Shown: positions 37,770-48,313, counted from the stretch's first letter. The stretch is 64,000 nt of DNA from Anaerolineae bacterium (GCA_022841825.1 JALHQT010000010.1:1-64000), one strand, 5' to 3'. Numbers and translations are program-made. The notes: generated by a model from the letters alone, not told the origin.

Positions 37770-39422
37770 TTACGGGACAGCGGAGAAGGTCAGGTTTGAC
37801 TGATCTTCCGTGGTAATGACAACGAGCAGTATGTCCTGGAGATCAAGCACATTGATGGTGGTTGCTGCACCGAGAACCGCGAGGAAATCATCGGCAATTG
37901 AACCCTCCGGGCAGGCAACCCGCGTGCTTGCGCCGAGTTCAATCGTGATCGCGCCTGCATCGCCAGTCGTGTAGCTCGCCATGACGTTGTTGCAGTCCGC
38001 CACGATGTTCATGGTGCCGTCCGCGTTGAAGGTTACGCTGTAGGTGCTGCCTTCTGCCGGTGATTTGTTTTCTTGTGTACTGGCGATCGAGAGACCGGAC
38101 AGGTTTAACGTCGTGCCGATCAAGTCTTGAACGGTAGGTTGGCGAAACGCAGGTAGATTATTGTAAACCTCGTCCCACGTCGGTGTGATGCCGAGCGCGT
38201 GACCGATGTGATAAATGCCGCGACCGGTGCCCGCTTCCGAACTGTTTGCCCATGTGACGACAACCGTATCGGTCGCCGGGTGGTAGCCAACATCGCTTTC
38301 CGTGCCGAGCGTTTGACCCCCGTGACTGAGGAATCCACCCTTGTAGTAGCCGCCGTGCATGTAATAGAAATCTGCTGATTCGGTACGAACGCCCGTTGCC
38401 GCCGGGGTCATCATCGCTGCGAGCGTTTCCGGGTTTTGGTAGAGCGCGCCGGTATAGAAGGCGCGCAGGAAGATCGCCATGTCCTCAGGCGTCGAAACTG
38501 CGTTCCCGGCTGACCACGCTTGTGTGAAGTTCCAACTGGAGGTTTCGATCGTAAACGGCGACGAGATATACTGCCCGGTCAGCCCCAAGTCTGCCGGAGG
38601 CACATCGGCGACCAGCACCGTGTTTTGCATCCCCAACCGCTCGATGACGCGCTCGGTCACGGCTTCAATGTAGGTCTTGCCCGTCACCTGCTCGATGATC
38701 TGTCCGAGCATGATATAACCCGTGTTCGAGTAAGCCCACTGGGCTTCGGCACCCGGCGCGAACAACAGCGGTTGACTGGCTGCCTCGGCGACGAGTTCCT
38801 GCGGCGTGTATGCCTCCCCCAGAACATCCCAATCCCCTGCTCCGAGTCGCCCGCCGATTGTCGCCGGGTCCTGCGAGTTCAGGTAATCGGGCAAGCCGCT
38901 GGTGTGGCTAAGCAGCATGTCAATCGTGATCGACTCTGCACCGTCCCACAGCGCGATCTCGTCGGGGAGGTACTGGCTTACCAGATCGCTGGTCGAAAGC
39001 AGCCCTTCTTCGTGAAGCTGGAAGATGACGGCGGCGGTGAACATCTTGGTGTTGCTGCCAATCGGGAACGGCGTCTCCGGATCGATGAAGGCGCAGCTTT
39101 CAATGTCACGCGCGCCGATGGAGCGGAAGTAGCGCCCTTCCGGCGAATCGACGAAGATGACCGCGCTGGGGGCGGGCGGTTTCGGTTCAACGGCGCTGAG
39201 CGGCGGCAGTTCCTCTGTGGGCAGGGTCACCAACTGGCGCAGAATCGTATCAAGCGCCTGTGTCGCTGCATCTTCAGGACGTTCATCTAACGCGGTGATG
39301 CTCAGCGCGCTTTCACCGCACAGGGCATCGATACCGACGGGTGCAGCGGCTTCCTGTGCGTGAACAGTCACTGCGACCGCACTCAACAGGATCAGCAGGA
39401 CGAGAATGGACTTACGGAGCAT
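37770..39422 (-). CDS. Secreted serine hydrolase (class C beta-lactamase-like) with C-terminal META domain
   Basis: PIGSNTKMFTAAV (SxxK), YSNTGY (YxN), HGGQTLG; C-terminal TYSVTFNADGTMNIVADCNNVMASY META-like. Confidence 0.88.
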   Translation of the reverse strand: MLRKSILVLLILLSAVAVTVHAQEAAAPVGIDALCGESALSITALDERPEDAATQALDTILRQLVTLPTEELPPLSAVEPKPPAPSAVIFVDSPEGRYFRSIGARDIESCAFIDPETPFPIGSNTKMFTAAVIFQLHEEGLLSTSDLVSQYLPDEIALWDGAESITIDMLLSHTSGLPDYLNSQDPATIGGRLGAGDWDVLGEAYTPQELVAEAASQPLLFAPGAEAQWAYSNTGYIMLGQIIEQVTGKTYIEAVTERVIERLGMQNTVLVADVPPADLGLTGQYISSPFTIETSSWNFTQAWSAGNAVSTPEDMAIFLRAFYTGALYQNPETLAAMMTPAATGVRTESADFYYMHGGYYKGGFLSHGGQTLGTESDVGYHPATDTVVVTWANSSEAGTGRGIYHIGHALGITPTWDEVYNNLPAFRQPTVQDLIGTTLNLSGLSIASTQENKSPAEGSTYSVTFNADGTMNIVADCNNVMASYTTGDAGAITIELGASTRVACPEGSIADDFLAVLGAATTINVLDLQDILLVVITTEDQSNLTFSAVP

Positions 39423-39501
39423 TTGCTATCCCCTCCTCAGGGAAATCATTCATCGAAGTTGACGAAGGAGCCGGGTATGTTTCCCGGCTCATCATGACTG
39501 C

Positions 39502-40683
39502 TTACTCGACCGCCTGACCGTTCACGGTGATGGTGTAGTCTGGGTTGGGCAGCGTGCCAAGCGAGATGCGCTGAGTGATCGGCGCGAGGTCGGCGGTGCA
39601 GGCGACTGGCTGTGTTGTGTCACGATAGATGTCGATGTCGAAGGCGTTATCCGTATTGGTGATGCGCGTCCGCAACGGTGTCGGGCAGTTGGAGGATCCC
39701 GCTGCCTGAATGCTCAGGTTAACCAAAGGCGTCGGCGCAATTGCCGCGAAGACAGTCACGTCGTTGACGTCGAGCGGATCAATGTTCTCATTATCGAATT
39801 CGGCGCGGGCAATTTCACAGATGTCCGGTGCACCCAAAATTGGATCGTCGCGCTGGATGTTCAGGATGCGCTCGTAGGTCTGCGCCAGTGGGTTGATAAT
39901 CGCAAAGGCAATATCCGACACAGCGATCTCTTCACCATCAGCGACCGGTGGCTGATAGGCGAGGATCTCGATGGCAGTGCCGGGCGCAGCCTCAAAATCG
40001 ACTTCCGCGGAGAACGACCCGCTGCCACCAAGCTCGTCCGTTTGCACGGTGGCGAACGTTTCCGCCAATACATCCCCGGTCGCAAAGTCGCGCACTTCGA
40101 TGGCGATATTGTTCTCGAAAATCGCGCCTGCCATACCATCGACCTGAAGCAGGAAGCTCGGCACACCCGCACCCATTGACGGGTGGATGATGTCCACATA
40201 GGGCAGTCCGAACTCGGCATTGGCATTCAGGCGAAGGCTGTCAAACGCGACGGTTGAACCATCTTCCGGCGACTCCGAATAAACACGGATGAAAACCGGC
40301 GTCGCTTCTTCCACTTCACCGAGATCGATGTCCAGCGACCAAGAGCCGACCGCTTCGACCGTTTCGGCTTGCACTGTTGTCGTTCCGGTAAACAGTACAT
40401 CTCCGCCAATCGCTGAGACTTCGACGATCACATTGCCTTCAAACAAACCCGCACCCGTGCCGGAGATGGTGAAGGTGCTGTCCACCGCGCTGTAGTCAGC
40501 AGGTGATGTGATATCGATGAAGATTGCTGGCTGTTCGGTTGGCTCTTCAATCGTGATTAGCCCCCAGTCGCAGACTCGATACGACAGGAGGCGGGGGTCT
40601 TCCGGTTGTTCTTCCGACTGCGCGAATGCACGGAATGTAGTCAAGCCGATCAGTGAAAGAACGACCAACAGGGTTTTCAACAT
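39502..40683 (-). CDS. Secreted protein with Ig-like (Gmad2-type) domains
   Basis: Signal peptide MLKTLLVVLSLIGLTTFRAFA; IDITSPADYSAVDSTFTISGTGAGLFEGNVIVEVSAIGGDVLFTGTTTVQ repeated as VDIIHPSMGAGVPSFLLQVDGMAGAIFENNIAIEV. Confidence 0.75.
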   Translation of the reverse strand: MLKTLLVVLSLIGLTTFRAFAQSEEQPEDPRLLSYRVCDWGLITIEEPTEQPAIFIDITSPADYSAVDSTFTISGTGAGLFEGNVIVEVSAIGGDVLFTGTTTVQAETVEAVGSWSLDIDLGEVEEATPVFIRVYSESPEDGSTVAFDSLRLNANAEFGLPYVDIIHPSMGAGVPSFLLQVDGMAGAIFENNIAIEVRDFATGDVLAETFATVQTDELGGSGSFSAEVDFEAAPGTAIEILAYQPPVADGEEIAVSDIAFAIINPLAQTYERILNIQRDDPILGAPDICEIARAEFDNENIDPLDVNDVTVFAAIAPTPLVNLSIQAAGSSNCPTPLRTRITNTDNAFDIDIYRDTTQPVACTADLAPITQRISLGTLPNPDYTITVNGQAVE

Positions 40684-40856
40684 AAAGCTATTCTCCGGAG
40701 CCTGGGTTAGGCGAGGCGCAGCAGACGAACCGCGATTAAAATCAACCAATTCTATTTATTGTCTTGCCAAGTCGCAAACCTGAAGCTGTTCTGGCGAGTG
40801 TATTCCGAACGGGCATCGTCTTGAACCGACTAGGTACGAGGTCTAGACTCGAAAGG

Positions 40857-42815
40857 TCACCCCAGCAGTTCCGCAAGACGCGCACGTACCCAGGGCGGCA
40901 TCTGCGCTTCCTGCTGCAAATCTTCCCAGATGGCGCGCGCTTCCGCTTCATTCCCCTGCGCGAGTTTGATCTCGCCTTCGATCAGTCGCCCTTCCGGCAT
41001 GCCCGCATCGCGCCGCCGCGCGACCTCAATCGCCAGCCCTGCCAGGCGGAGGCTGCCACTGGTGAGCAGCGCGCGTGCCGACAGCGCCGTGACGATCGGC
41101 GAAACCTCGCCACGACTGAGCGTGGACATATCCGTCACACTGCGCAGGTCGAAAAGGTCGAGGCTGTTGGGCGAAAGCGCCGCCTGATACAGGATGGCGC
41201 CGCCGTCCGCGCGCAGCAGGAGATATGAGGGGTCGTCGGTCAACCGCGAGAGCGCATCGCGCAGGATGGCGACGGCGATGGGATTGCTGCCCATCTCATA
41301 TGCCATCTGCGCCGCCGTCAGCACGAACTGCGCGGCATTTTCCGCGACCTCAGCGCCTGCCACCAGCGTTTCCGCCACCCTGTCCGTCTGCCCCGCCTCT
41401 AACTGCGCGCGGAACAATGCCAGGTACGCCTGGGCATCGCCGGGGTTGGCGGCGACGCCTGCTTCGGCATCCTCCAGCGAAAGGGCGGGCACGTCGATCT
41501 GCGGCGTCGCCTGCGGAACGCGGGTTGACGGCGCGGGCTGGTCGCTGCTCGCGCGTGTGGCGGTTTCGCTGCCGGGGAGCACCGCCAGCGTTGGCATTTC
41601 GGGCGACGTGGAGTCGTCGCGGCGATTGTTGGACAGCGCCGCCAGCAGCAGGAAGCCGACCAGCAGCGCCAGCGCCGCGCGCCACAAACAGCCGAGCGGG
41701 CGCATTCGTTTTTTCTGGGCTGCGGGCAGCATCGAGGGGGGCGCGAAGGTGTCGGCGGCAGCGGTCGGGGCAGGCGTCGGCGGCGGCGTCAGCGAGGGGA
41801 ACGGTTCTAACGGCGTGCTGGGCGCGAGGTTGGGCAGCACCATCGTCTTGCGCGGCTGCTTGCTCGCCGCCACGATGGAGGCGGACAGCGGGCGCGAGTC
41901 CTTGAGCGAGAGGATCGACGACGACTCGCTGTCTGGCTGCAAGGCATCGGCGGGCAGCGCGGCTTTGACCGCCGACATCATTTCGCCCGCGCTGGGGAAG
42001 CGTTCGTCGCGGTCTTTCGCCAGCGCGCGGTTGATGACCGCTTCCAGCGCGCCGGGCAGGCTGGGATTGAAGGCGGTGAGCGGCGGCAACTCCGCCGTGA
42101 TGTGCTGATGGATGATCGAGTAGGGGGTCGTGCCGCTGTACGGCACCGTCCCGGTCAGTAGCTCGTAGAGCATGACGCCGAGCGAGTAAATATCGGTGCG
42201 CGCATCCAGGTCGGTATCGCCGCGCGCCTGTTCCGGCGACATGTAGTAGGGTGTGCCGATCAGCATATCCATGCTCATCGTGCTTGCGCCGCCCGTGACG
42301 ATGCGCGCCAGACCAAAATCGGCGAGATAGGGCGTCGCCTTCATGTCGAGCATGACGTTGCTCGGCTTGATGTCGCGGTGCAGGATGCCTTGACTGTGCG
42401 CGTAATCGAGCGCCGAGGCGACGGCGTTCATGACGTGCCCGACATCGCTGAACATCAGCGGACCCTGACTCAGCACCGATTTGAGGTTGCTGCCCTCGAT
42501 GAATTTCATCACCAGGTAGGGCAGCCCATTGTGTTCGGCGTAGTCGTAGACCGGGACGATGTTGGGGTGTTCGAGCCGCGCGACGATTTGCGCCTCACGC
42601 TCGAAGCGGGCGACGAAACTCTCCTCGTCCAGGAAGTTCTGGTGGATCATCTTGATGGCGACGACGCGATCCAGCTTCGGATGATACGCCTTAAAGACCG
42701 ACGCCATCCCGCCCTGACCGATGGGTTCCAGGACACGATACTGCCCGATGTACTGCGCAGCGGTGCTTTCCAATGGACTGCCCTCACCCTGATGTGACTT
42801 CTTCACGAATTTCAT
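40857..42815 (-). CDS. Serine/threonine protein kinase with TM and C-terminal TPR-like region
   Basis: YRVLEPIGQGGMASVFKAYHPKLDRVVAIKM, ILHRDIKPSNVM, LADFGLARI, GTPYYMSPEQARG. Confidence 0.95.
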   Translation of the reverse strand: MKFVKKSHQGEGSPLESTAAQYIGQYRVLEPIGQGGMASVFKAYHPKLDRVVAIKMIHQNFLDEESFVARFEREAQIVARLEHPNIVPVYDYAEHNGLPYLVMKFIEGSNLKSVLSQGPLMFSDVGHVMNAVASALDYAHSQGILHRDIKPSNVMLDMKATPYLADFGLARIVTGGASTMSMDMLIGTPYYMSPEQARGDTDLDARTDIYSLGVMLYELLTGTVPYSGTTPYSIIHQHITAELPPLTAFNPSLPGALEAVINRALAKDRDERFPSAGEMMSAVKAALPADALQPDSESSSILSLKDSRPLSASIVAASKQPRKTMVLPNLAPSTPLEPFPSLTPPPTPAPTAAADTFAPPSMLPAAQKKRMRPLGCLWRAALALLVGFLLLAALSNNRRDDSTSPEMPTLAVLPGSETATRASSDQPAPSTRVPQATPQIDVPALSLEDAEAGVAANPGDAQAYLALFRAQLEAGQTDRVAETLVAGAEVAENAAQFVLTAAQMAYEMGSNPIAVAILRDALSRLTDDPSYLLLRADGGAILYQAALSPNSLDLFDLRSVTDMSTLSRGEVSPIVTALSARALLTSGSLRLAGLAIEVARRRDAGMPEGRLIEGEIKLAQGNEAEARAIWEDLQQEAQMPPWVRARLAELLG

Positions 42816-42856
42816 TATAGACGTAAGGGCGATGCACGAATGCGAAAGATGTAGGT

Positions 42857-43420
42857 TTATCCTGCGGCGTGTGCGTGGGTGCCAAAACTCATGAGCTCGC
42901 GGATCTGCCGCAGCAGCCGTGTTTGCGACCGTTCATCGATGAGCGAAAACTCGGCGTCGAAATGATCTTTGCGCAGGGCGACCCGTGTCGGCGCAAGCCA
43001 CGCGCGCAGTTCATGCACACAACTGACCATCGCCGCGAACGTCGTCGGGTCGGAGACGGCAGTCAAGCCGATGGGCACGCCTTGCAGGTAGGGGCGCGCG
43101 TCGCCACGCAGCAGTTCGGCAAAGTCGAGCGCGTTTTTGACCGCGCCGCTGATCGTGCCGTGATAGGTGGGTGATGCCCAGATCATCGCATCGGCGCTGC
43201 GAAATCCATCGACCAGCGCGTGAATGCCAGGCTGGCGATCCGCTGGCTACTCCGAGATCGACGTGTTGGGGCGGAAGATAGGCAGGTCGAGGTCGCGCAC
43301 GCTGAGGAGTGTCGTCGCCGCGCCTTCGTTCTGTGCCAATGCCTCCGCCGCCCGCAGCGCTGCCAGCGAATACGACGCGGCGCGCATACTGCCGCCAAGA
43401 AGCACCAAACGCTTCGTCAT
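42857..43420 (-). pseudogene. NADPH-dependent FMN reductase-like gene interrupted by one in-frame TAG
   Basis: MTKRLVLLGGSMRAASYSLAALRAAEAL...LPIFRPNTSISE[TAG]PADRQPGIHALVDGFRSADAMIWASPTYHGTISGAVKNALDFAELL; stop at 43247-43249, same frame both sides. Confidence 0.8.
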
Positions 43421-43623
43421 AGGGGGTTCCTTCATGATATGGCGATGAAGGCAGGGATTGTAACGGATGTGCGAGGGAAAATGGACAACGAGCGCGGGAC
43501 GGCGAGGGAGGGAGGCTGGAGGTAGGGACTTCGCCACTATCTTTTGAGAACCGCCGTTAGACGGTGTAAGCTAAACGCAAGACTGCTTTTTGCGGGATGC
43601 CAACACACAGGTGGGAAACCGTC

Positions 43624-44433
43624 ATGGGTCGCGTCATTACACTGCTTTTGCTGACCATCTTTGCCTTGACAGCGGCGATTGTGGGCTTGTTCGCTTTTCC
43701 CGAAGTGACACTGCCGCTGCTGAAGCCGCTGTTTTGCGGTCCCGCGCAAACACTGGAGGCGGATTTCCTCTCCCTGCGCGGTGGCGCGGAGATGAGCGGC
43801 GGTTTCTACTGTATGAGTGGGGAGCGCGCGGTTCAGAACGTGACCTTCCCGGTTGTCATCGCCGCCGCCGCGCCCACGCTGGTGTTCGGCTTCCTGCTCA
43901 TCCTTACGCTGCTGGCGGACTCCGGCAACCGCACGCGAATTCTACGCGACGGCGAAGTGGGGGTGGGGCGCGTGATAGATGTCGGCTTCACGGGCGTGCG
44001 CATCAACAACCAGCCGGTCTATCGTGTCACGATGGAAGTCTTCACGCGCGATCGCCCATCCTATCAGGCGACGGTCAACAAACGATCCGGCTACTATGGC
44101 ATTGCCGGACCGCAGTTCGGCGTTGGCTCGCTGCTGCCACTCAAGATTGACCCGCGCAATCCAGAGAAGATGCTGGTTGACGACGATGGGCAGCTTGACC
44201 CGTTCATCGTCAAGAAGGCGGGCGGCGCGACCGTGAGCGGAACGCCCGCCGGGGCGTCAGTCGCCATGAACATGGTCAATGACATCCTGGGGCAGTTCGC
44301 GCAGTCCGGTGGTGTGCAGCAGGGCGGCACACTCGCCGAACGGCTGACCGATCTCAAATCGGCACATGACAAGGGCTTGATCACCGCGCAGGAATACGAG
44401 GAGCAGCGCAAACGCGTGCTGAATGACCTCTAA
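43624..44433 (+). CDS. Membrane protein with C-terminal SHOCT domain
   Basis: Two TM segments; LAERLTDLKSAHDKGLITAQEYEEQRKRVLNDL. Confidence 0.82.
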   Translation: MGRVITLLLLTIFALTAAIVGLFAFPEVTLPLLKPLFCGPAQTLEADFLSLRGGAEMSGGFYCMSGERAVQNVTFPVVIAAAAPTLVFGFLLILTLLADSGNRTRILRDGEVGVGRVIDVGFTGVRINNQPVYRVTMEVFTRDRPSYQATVNKRSGYYGIAGPQFGVGSLLPLKIDPRNPEKMLVDDDGQLDPFIVKKAGGATVSGTPAGASVAMNMVNDILGQFAQSGGVQQGGTLAERLTDLKSAHDKGLITAQEYEEQRKRVLNDL

Positions 44434-44486
44434 TGCGGAAGGCTATAGGAGAAACACAGGCTGCGGGTCAACCAATTTGTTTGACC

Positions 44487-45227
44487 CTACAACGGATAAA
44501 TGTTGATCCCAAGCGCGCCCGCGACCACCACCATCAGCGGCGCGAGCAGCAAGCCCGGCAGGAAGTTAGCCACGCGCGGGCGCTTGAGGTCGAGCAGGAT
44601 CAGCGATAAGCCGATGATCATCAGCCCGCCGACCGCCGTCATCTCGTTGATCATGGCGGGCGTCATAAAGTCGCCGATGAAACGCCCGCCCAACGCCAGC
44701 CCACCCTGAATGACCAGCACAGTGATCGCCGTAAAGCCGACGCCGATGCCCAGGCTGCTCGCCAGTGCCATCGCCGCGAAGCCATCCAGCACGCTCTTGA
44801 TCGCTAACTGCTGAAAGCCGCCCGCCAGCCCCATGCCATCCTGAATCGAACCGACGACCGTCAGCGGTCCCACGCAGAAGAGCAGGCTGGCGGTAATGAA
44901 GCCGGTGATGAAGCGCCGCCGCCGCTCGTCGGCATCGCCATGCCCGCCGCCGATATTCGCCGTCTTCACCTGCAGCCAGCCTGCAAAGCGTTCGAGCGCT
45001 GCGTCGATGCCGATCAGCTCGCCGAGGATGACGCCGAAAACCAGCGCCAGCAGCGGGATGATGATGTTGCCCGTGTTCTGCGCGTTGCCGATGCCGACGA
45101 TCAGCGAGACGAAACCAAGCCCCGTCATGACCGAAGACTGCATCTTGTCCGAGATGCGGTTGCCGATGAGAAGCCCCAACGCGCTGCCGATGAGAATTGT
45201 GACGATGTTGAGTACGGTGCCGCCCAA
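44487..45227 (-). CDS. DUF554 family membrane protein
   Basis: GGTVLNIVTILIGSALGLLIGNRISDKMQSSVMTGLGFVSLIVGIGNA; TTG start suggested at 45227. Confidence 0.85.
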   Translation of the reverse strand: MGGTVLNIVTILIGSALGLLIGNRISDKMQSSVMTGLGFVSLIVGIGNAQNTGNIIIPLLALVFGVILGELIGIDAALERFAGWLQVKTANIGGGHGDADERRRRFITGFITASLLFCVGPLTVVGSIQDGMGLAGGFQQLAIKSVLDGFAAMALASSLGIGVGFTAITVLVIQGGLALGGRFIGDFMTPAMINEMTAVGGLMIIGLSLILLDLKRPRVANFLPGLLLAPLMVVVAGALGINIYPL

Positions 45228-45380
45228 GGGAGCCTGCTTTCGTCTATAGGCGGAGCGTGGTGACGGATGCAGAAAACTATAAGAGAAAAACACCCTACTC
45301 GTCCAGCGATTCATGGGCTGCGCACAACCTTCCTCCTGCGCCCGGACGATGCGCCGTGTGCAGGAGGTTCGCAATCTGAA

Positions 45381-46502
45381 TTACGTCGCCCGCGCCATCG
45401 GCTGCATCTGCCCGTAGGTCAGCGAACGCCACAACCATTCCATCGGACCGAAACGAAAACGGCTCATCCACGCCGCGCTGATCACGACCTGGGCAGCGAA
45501 GATGACGAACGTCAGCGCGAAAGTCGCGGTCGGCGCGAGTTGGTCATACAGTCCGAAGCCGTAGCCGTAGAAGAGTGTGGTGCTGATCAGCGATTGCGTC
45601 AGATAATTGCTGAGTGCCATCTGCCCGGCGGGTGCCAGCCAGCCCAGCCTGCTGGCGTTCAGCAGCACCGCGCTCAGATAGACGAAGCTCAACGCTGGCG
45701 CGCCGACATGCACGCCGAGGCTGGTGAGCCATGAATCGCCGATGGTGAAGCCGTAGACCAACAGCGCGTTGCCGACCAGACCGACTGGCAGCGCCCATTT
45801 CCACCAGCGACGCAGGAAAGGAGCATAGCGAGTCGGGTCTTCCAGGACACCGCTCCGCCCCACCACCAATCCGAGCAGGAACATGACCAGCACCATTGGC
45901 GTCTGGATGTCCGGGACTTCGCCCTGGTTGATCCGCATGGTGACCAGTTCGCCATACGTGCCTTCGCGGAAGAGCGCGATTCCCGCTTCTTGCAGCAGCG
46001 AACTCACCGGCTGCCCGCTGCCCATCACGCCGAAGAAGAGCAAACCGCCAACCGCAGTCACCAGCGCCAGCCCTAACAAGAGCTGGGTCGAGAGCCTGCG
46101 CACGAGCAGCAGGAGCACACCCGCGACCGCGTAGAGGCGCAGGATGTCGCCATCCCAGATCAGGATCGCGTGAGCCAGCCCGATGCCGAACAGGACAAGC
46201 AGCCTGCGCAGGTAGAAGGCGACGAACGGTCGCCCTTTCGCTTCGGCGCTGCGCATCTGCACGGCGAAGCCGACGCCGAACAGGAAGCTGAAGAGAAGAT
46301 AGAACTTGGTCACAGCCAGGAACGCGATCGCGATATCCACGATCTGATCGAGGTCACCGCCGCGACTGCCTAGCGTTTCGGCGCGCAGCGCGGAGCTGCT
46401 GAAATCGAGCATGTTGACGACGAAGATGCCGAGCAGTGCGAAGCCGCGCAGCACGTCGAGCGCGAGAATGCGCTCCTTGAGCGGTTGAAGCGTTGCAGCC
46501 AT
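45381..46502 (-). CDS. DUF418 family membrane protein
   Basis: RILALDVLRGFALLGIFVVNMLDF...GQMALSNYLTQSLISTTLFYGYGFGLY...RFRFGPMEWLWRSLTYGQMQPM. Confidence 0.92.
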   Translation of the reverse strand: MAATLQPLKERILALDVLRGFALLGIFVVNMLDFSSSALRAETLGSRGGDLDQIVDIAIAFLAVTKFYLLFSFLFGVGFAVQMRSAEAKGRPFVAFYLRRLLVLFGIGLAHAILIWDGDILRLYAVAGVLLLLVRRLSTQLLLGLALVTAVGGLLFFGVMGSGQPVSSLLQEAGIALFREGTYGELVTMRINQGEVPDIQTPMVLVMFLLGLVVGRSGVLEDPTRYAPFLRRWWKWALPVGLVGNALLVYGFTIGDSWLTSLGVHVGAPALSFVYLSAVLLNASRLGWLAPAGQMALSNYLTQSLISTTLFYGYGFGLYDQLAPTATFALTFVIFAAQVVISAAWMSRFRFGPMEWLWRSLTYGQMQPMARAT

Positions 46503-46597
46503 ACAGTCAATCCTCCTGAGCAGGGGACGACAGCCGTCGTCCCGATAGATGCGATGGGGTTGTCGTAGGGACAAGGCACACCTCGTCCGGTCGTCCT

Positions 46598-47158
46598 CTA
46601 TCGCATCCCAACACCCCCCAGGAGCGTCGTCACCAGCAGGCGCGCCGCGTCTTTGCGCGCGACAGAGCCGTCATAGACTGCCTGCCACGCCGCGAACAGC
46701 GCGTAATCCATCTGATGTACGATCCATTCCGCCGTCAGGTCTGCGCGGAATTCGCCGCTCGCCTGCCCGCGCCGGATCAGCGCCAGCACCGGGGCGCGTG
46801 TGGCATGGTCGGCAGCCGCCAGATCAGGATGTTCAGCCAGCGTGCTGTCATTGAGCAGAAAGTAGACTTTATCGCCCAGCGGCACTAACGCCTCGATCAG
46901 GCGTGTCAACGCCTCGGTCGCGCCGCCGCGTTCGAGTTCGCTTTTGGCGATGGCATCCTCGATGGTCGCAAAGGCACGCTGTGCCAGCGCCAGCATCAGA
47001 TCATCGCGCCCGGTGAAATAGCGGTGCAGTGTGGCTTTGCCGATTTTGGCGTAGTCGGCGATCTCCGCCAGCGATGCAGCAGGCTTCTGAGCCAGGAGTT
47101 CGCTGGCGGCGTTGAGCAGATCGTGACGTCGGTTGTCTTTGAGGGTGGTCTCTTGCAT
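46598..47158 (-). CDS. TetR/AcrR-family regulator
   Basis: LLNAASELLAQKPAASLAEIADYAKIGKATLHRYFTGRDDLMLAL. Confidence 0.92.
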   Translation of the reverse strand: MQETTLKDNRRHDLLNAASELLAQKPAASLAEIADYAKIGKATLHRYFTGRDDLMLALAQRAFATIEDAIAKSELERGGATEALTRLIEALVPLGDKVYFLLNDSTLAEHPDLAAADHATRAPVLALIRRGQASGEFRADLTAEWIVHQMDYALFAAWQAVYDGSVARKDAARLLVTTLLGGVGMR

Positions 47159-47164
47159 AGATAT

Positions 47165-47206
47165 AATCCTCTCGAATGAGACTATTTTATCTCATTTGAG
47201 AGGATT
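47165..47206. promoter_or_regulatory. Putative TetR operator
   Basis: aatcctctcgaatgaga-ctatttta-tctcatttgagaggatt: 17-bp arms, one mismatch, 7 bp upstream of the TetR start. Confidence 0.8.
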
Positions 47207-47215
47207 GTCAATCGC

Positions 47216-48208
47216 CTACAGCACAAGCGCCACGTTGCCCGCGCGGCTGCCCGACTCGTAGAAGCGGTGCGCGTCGGCGGCTTCTTCCAGCGGGTAGCAG
47301 TGCTCGACGATTGCCTTCAGGCTGCCCTCCGCGAACATGGTGCTGATGGTGGTCATGTCGGCGGGCTTTTCGTCGGACATGCCGAGATGCACGCGCTGCC
47401 CTTTAGAGTTGCGCGTGCGCAGCATCTGCAAGACCGCCGGCATCTTGAAGCTGACCGGGAAATAGATGCCCTGCGGCGTCAGCACGCGCTGACACGCCTT
47501 GAATGAACTGCGCCCCAACACGTCGATGATCAGATCGTAGCGCACGTCGCCGCGTGTGAAATCGTCGTGCTTGTAATCGAGCACATGGTCGGCACCCAGC
47601 GCACGCACGTACGCCATGCGCTCCGTGCCACACACGCCTGTCACCTCCGCGCCGAGGTGCTTGGCGATCTGCAAGGCAAAGGTGCCAATTTTGCCCGACG
47701 CGCCGTTGACGAGCACGCGCTGCCCCGGCTGGATGTTCAGCCTGCGCAAGAGTGTCAGCGCGGTCAGCGCGCCATACGGCACGGCAGCCGCCTCGGCAAA
47801 ACCGAGGTTTTTCGGCAGATGCGCGATCAAGCCGTCGGCGGACATGCACAGGTACTCGACATACGTCGCCATCGCCTGCCCGCGATAGCCAAAGACGGCA
47901 TCGCCCACTTTGAAGCGCGTCACGCCTGCCCCGACCCCCTCGACGGTCCCGGAAAATTCTGAACCCAGGATGGTGTTCTTGGGCTTGCGCAGCCCAAAGC
48001 TGAGGCGCGCAAACAGCCACAAGAGGGCGGGCATGTTGAACTCACGGTGCGAGATGTTGGCGAAATTGCGTACTGCCGTCTCTCCATAGCCGACGGAGGC
48101 TGCGCGGACTTTGACCAGCACTTCGCCCGCCTTGGGCGCAGGCTTGGCGATCTCCGCCAGGTGCAGGACATCCGGTGAACCGTATTGGGTGTAGACGATA
48201 GCTTTCAT
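47216..48208 (-). CDS. NAD(P)-dependent alcohol dehydrogenase / quinone oxidoreductase-like (MDR)
   Basis: MKAIVYTQYGSPDVLHLAEIAKPAPKAGEVLVKVRAASVGYGE; RVLVNGASGKIGTFALQIAKHLGAEVTGVCGTERMAYVRALGADHVLDY. Confidence 0.93.
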   Translation of the reverse strand: MKAIVYTQYGSPDVLHLAEIAKPAPKAGEVLVKVRAASVGYGETAVRNFANISHREFNMPALLWLFARLSFGLRKPKNTILGSEFSGTVEGVGAGVTRFKVGDAVFGYRGQAMATYVEYLCMSADGLIAHLPKNLGFAEAAAVPYGALTALTLLRRLNIQPGQRVLVNGASGKIGTFALQIAKHLGAEVTGVCGTERMAYVRALGADHVLDYKHDDFTRGDVRYDLIIDVLGRSSFKACQRVLTPQGIYFPVSFKMPAVLQMLRTRNSKGQRVHLGMSDEKPADMTTISTMFAEGSLKAIVEHCYPLEEAADAHRFYESGSRAGNVALVL

Positions 48209-48313
48209 GATGTTTCCTTTCAGACAAGACTGGATTTAGGGTGCACGAAACTGGGGAGGAAGGCGTTCGCGCCTTTCTCCGAGCGGATGAACGAATTGTG
48301 ATTGGGAACGCTG

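Noticed and set aside
10881-43420. Genome-wide amber (TAG) recoding
   Set aside because: TAG is used as the normal stop of intact genes here (e.g. HerA-like and leuS), so full reassignment is not supported; only suppression or local mutation remains possible.
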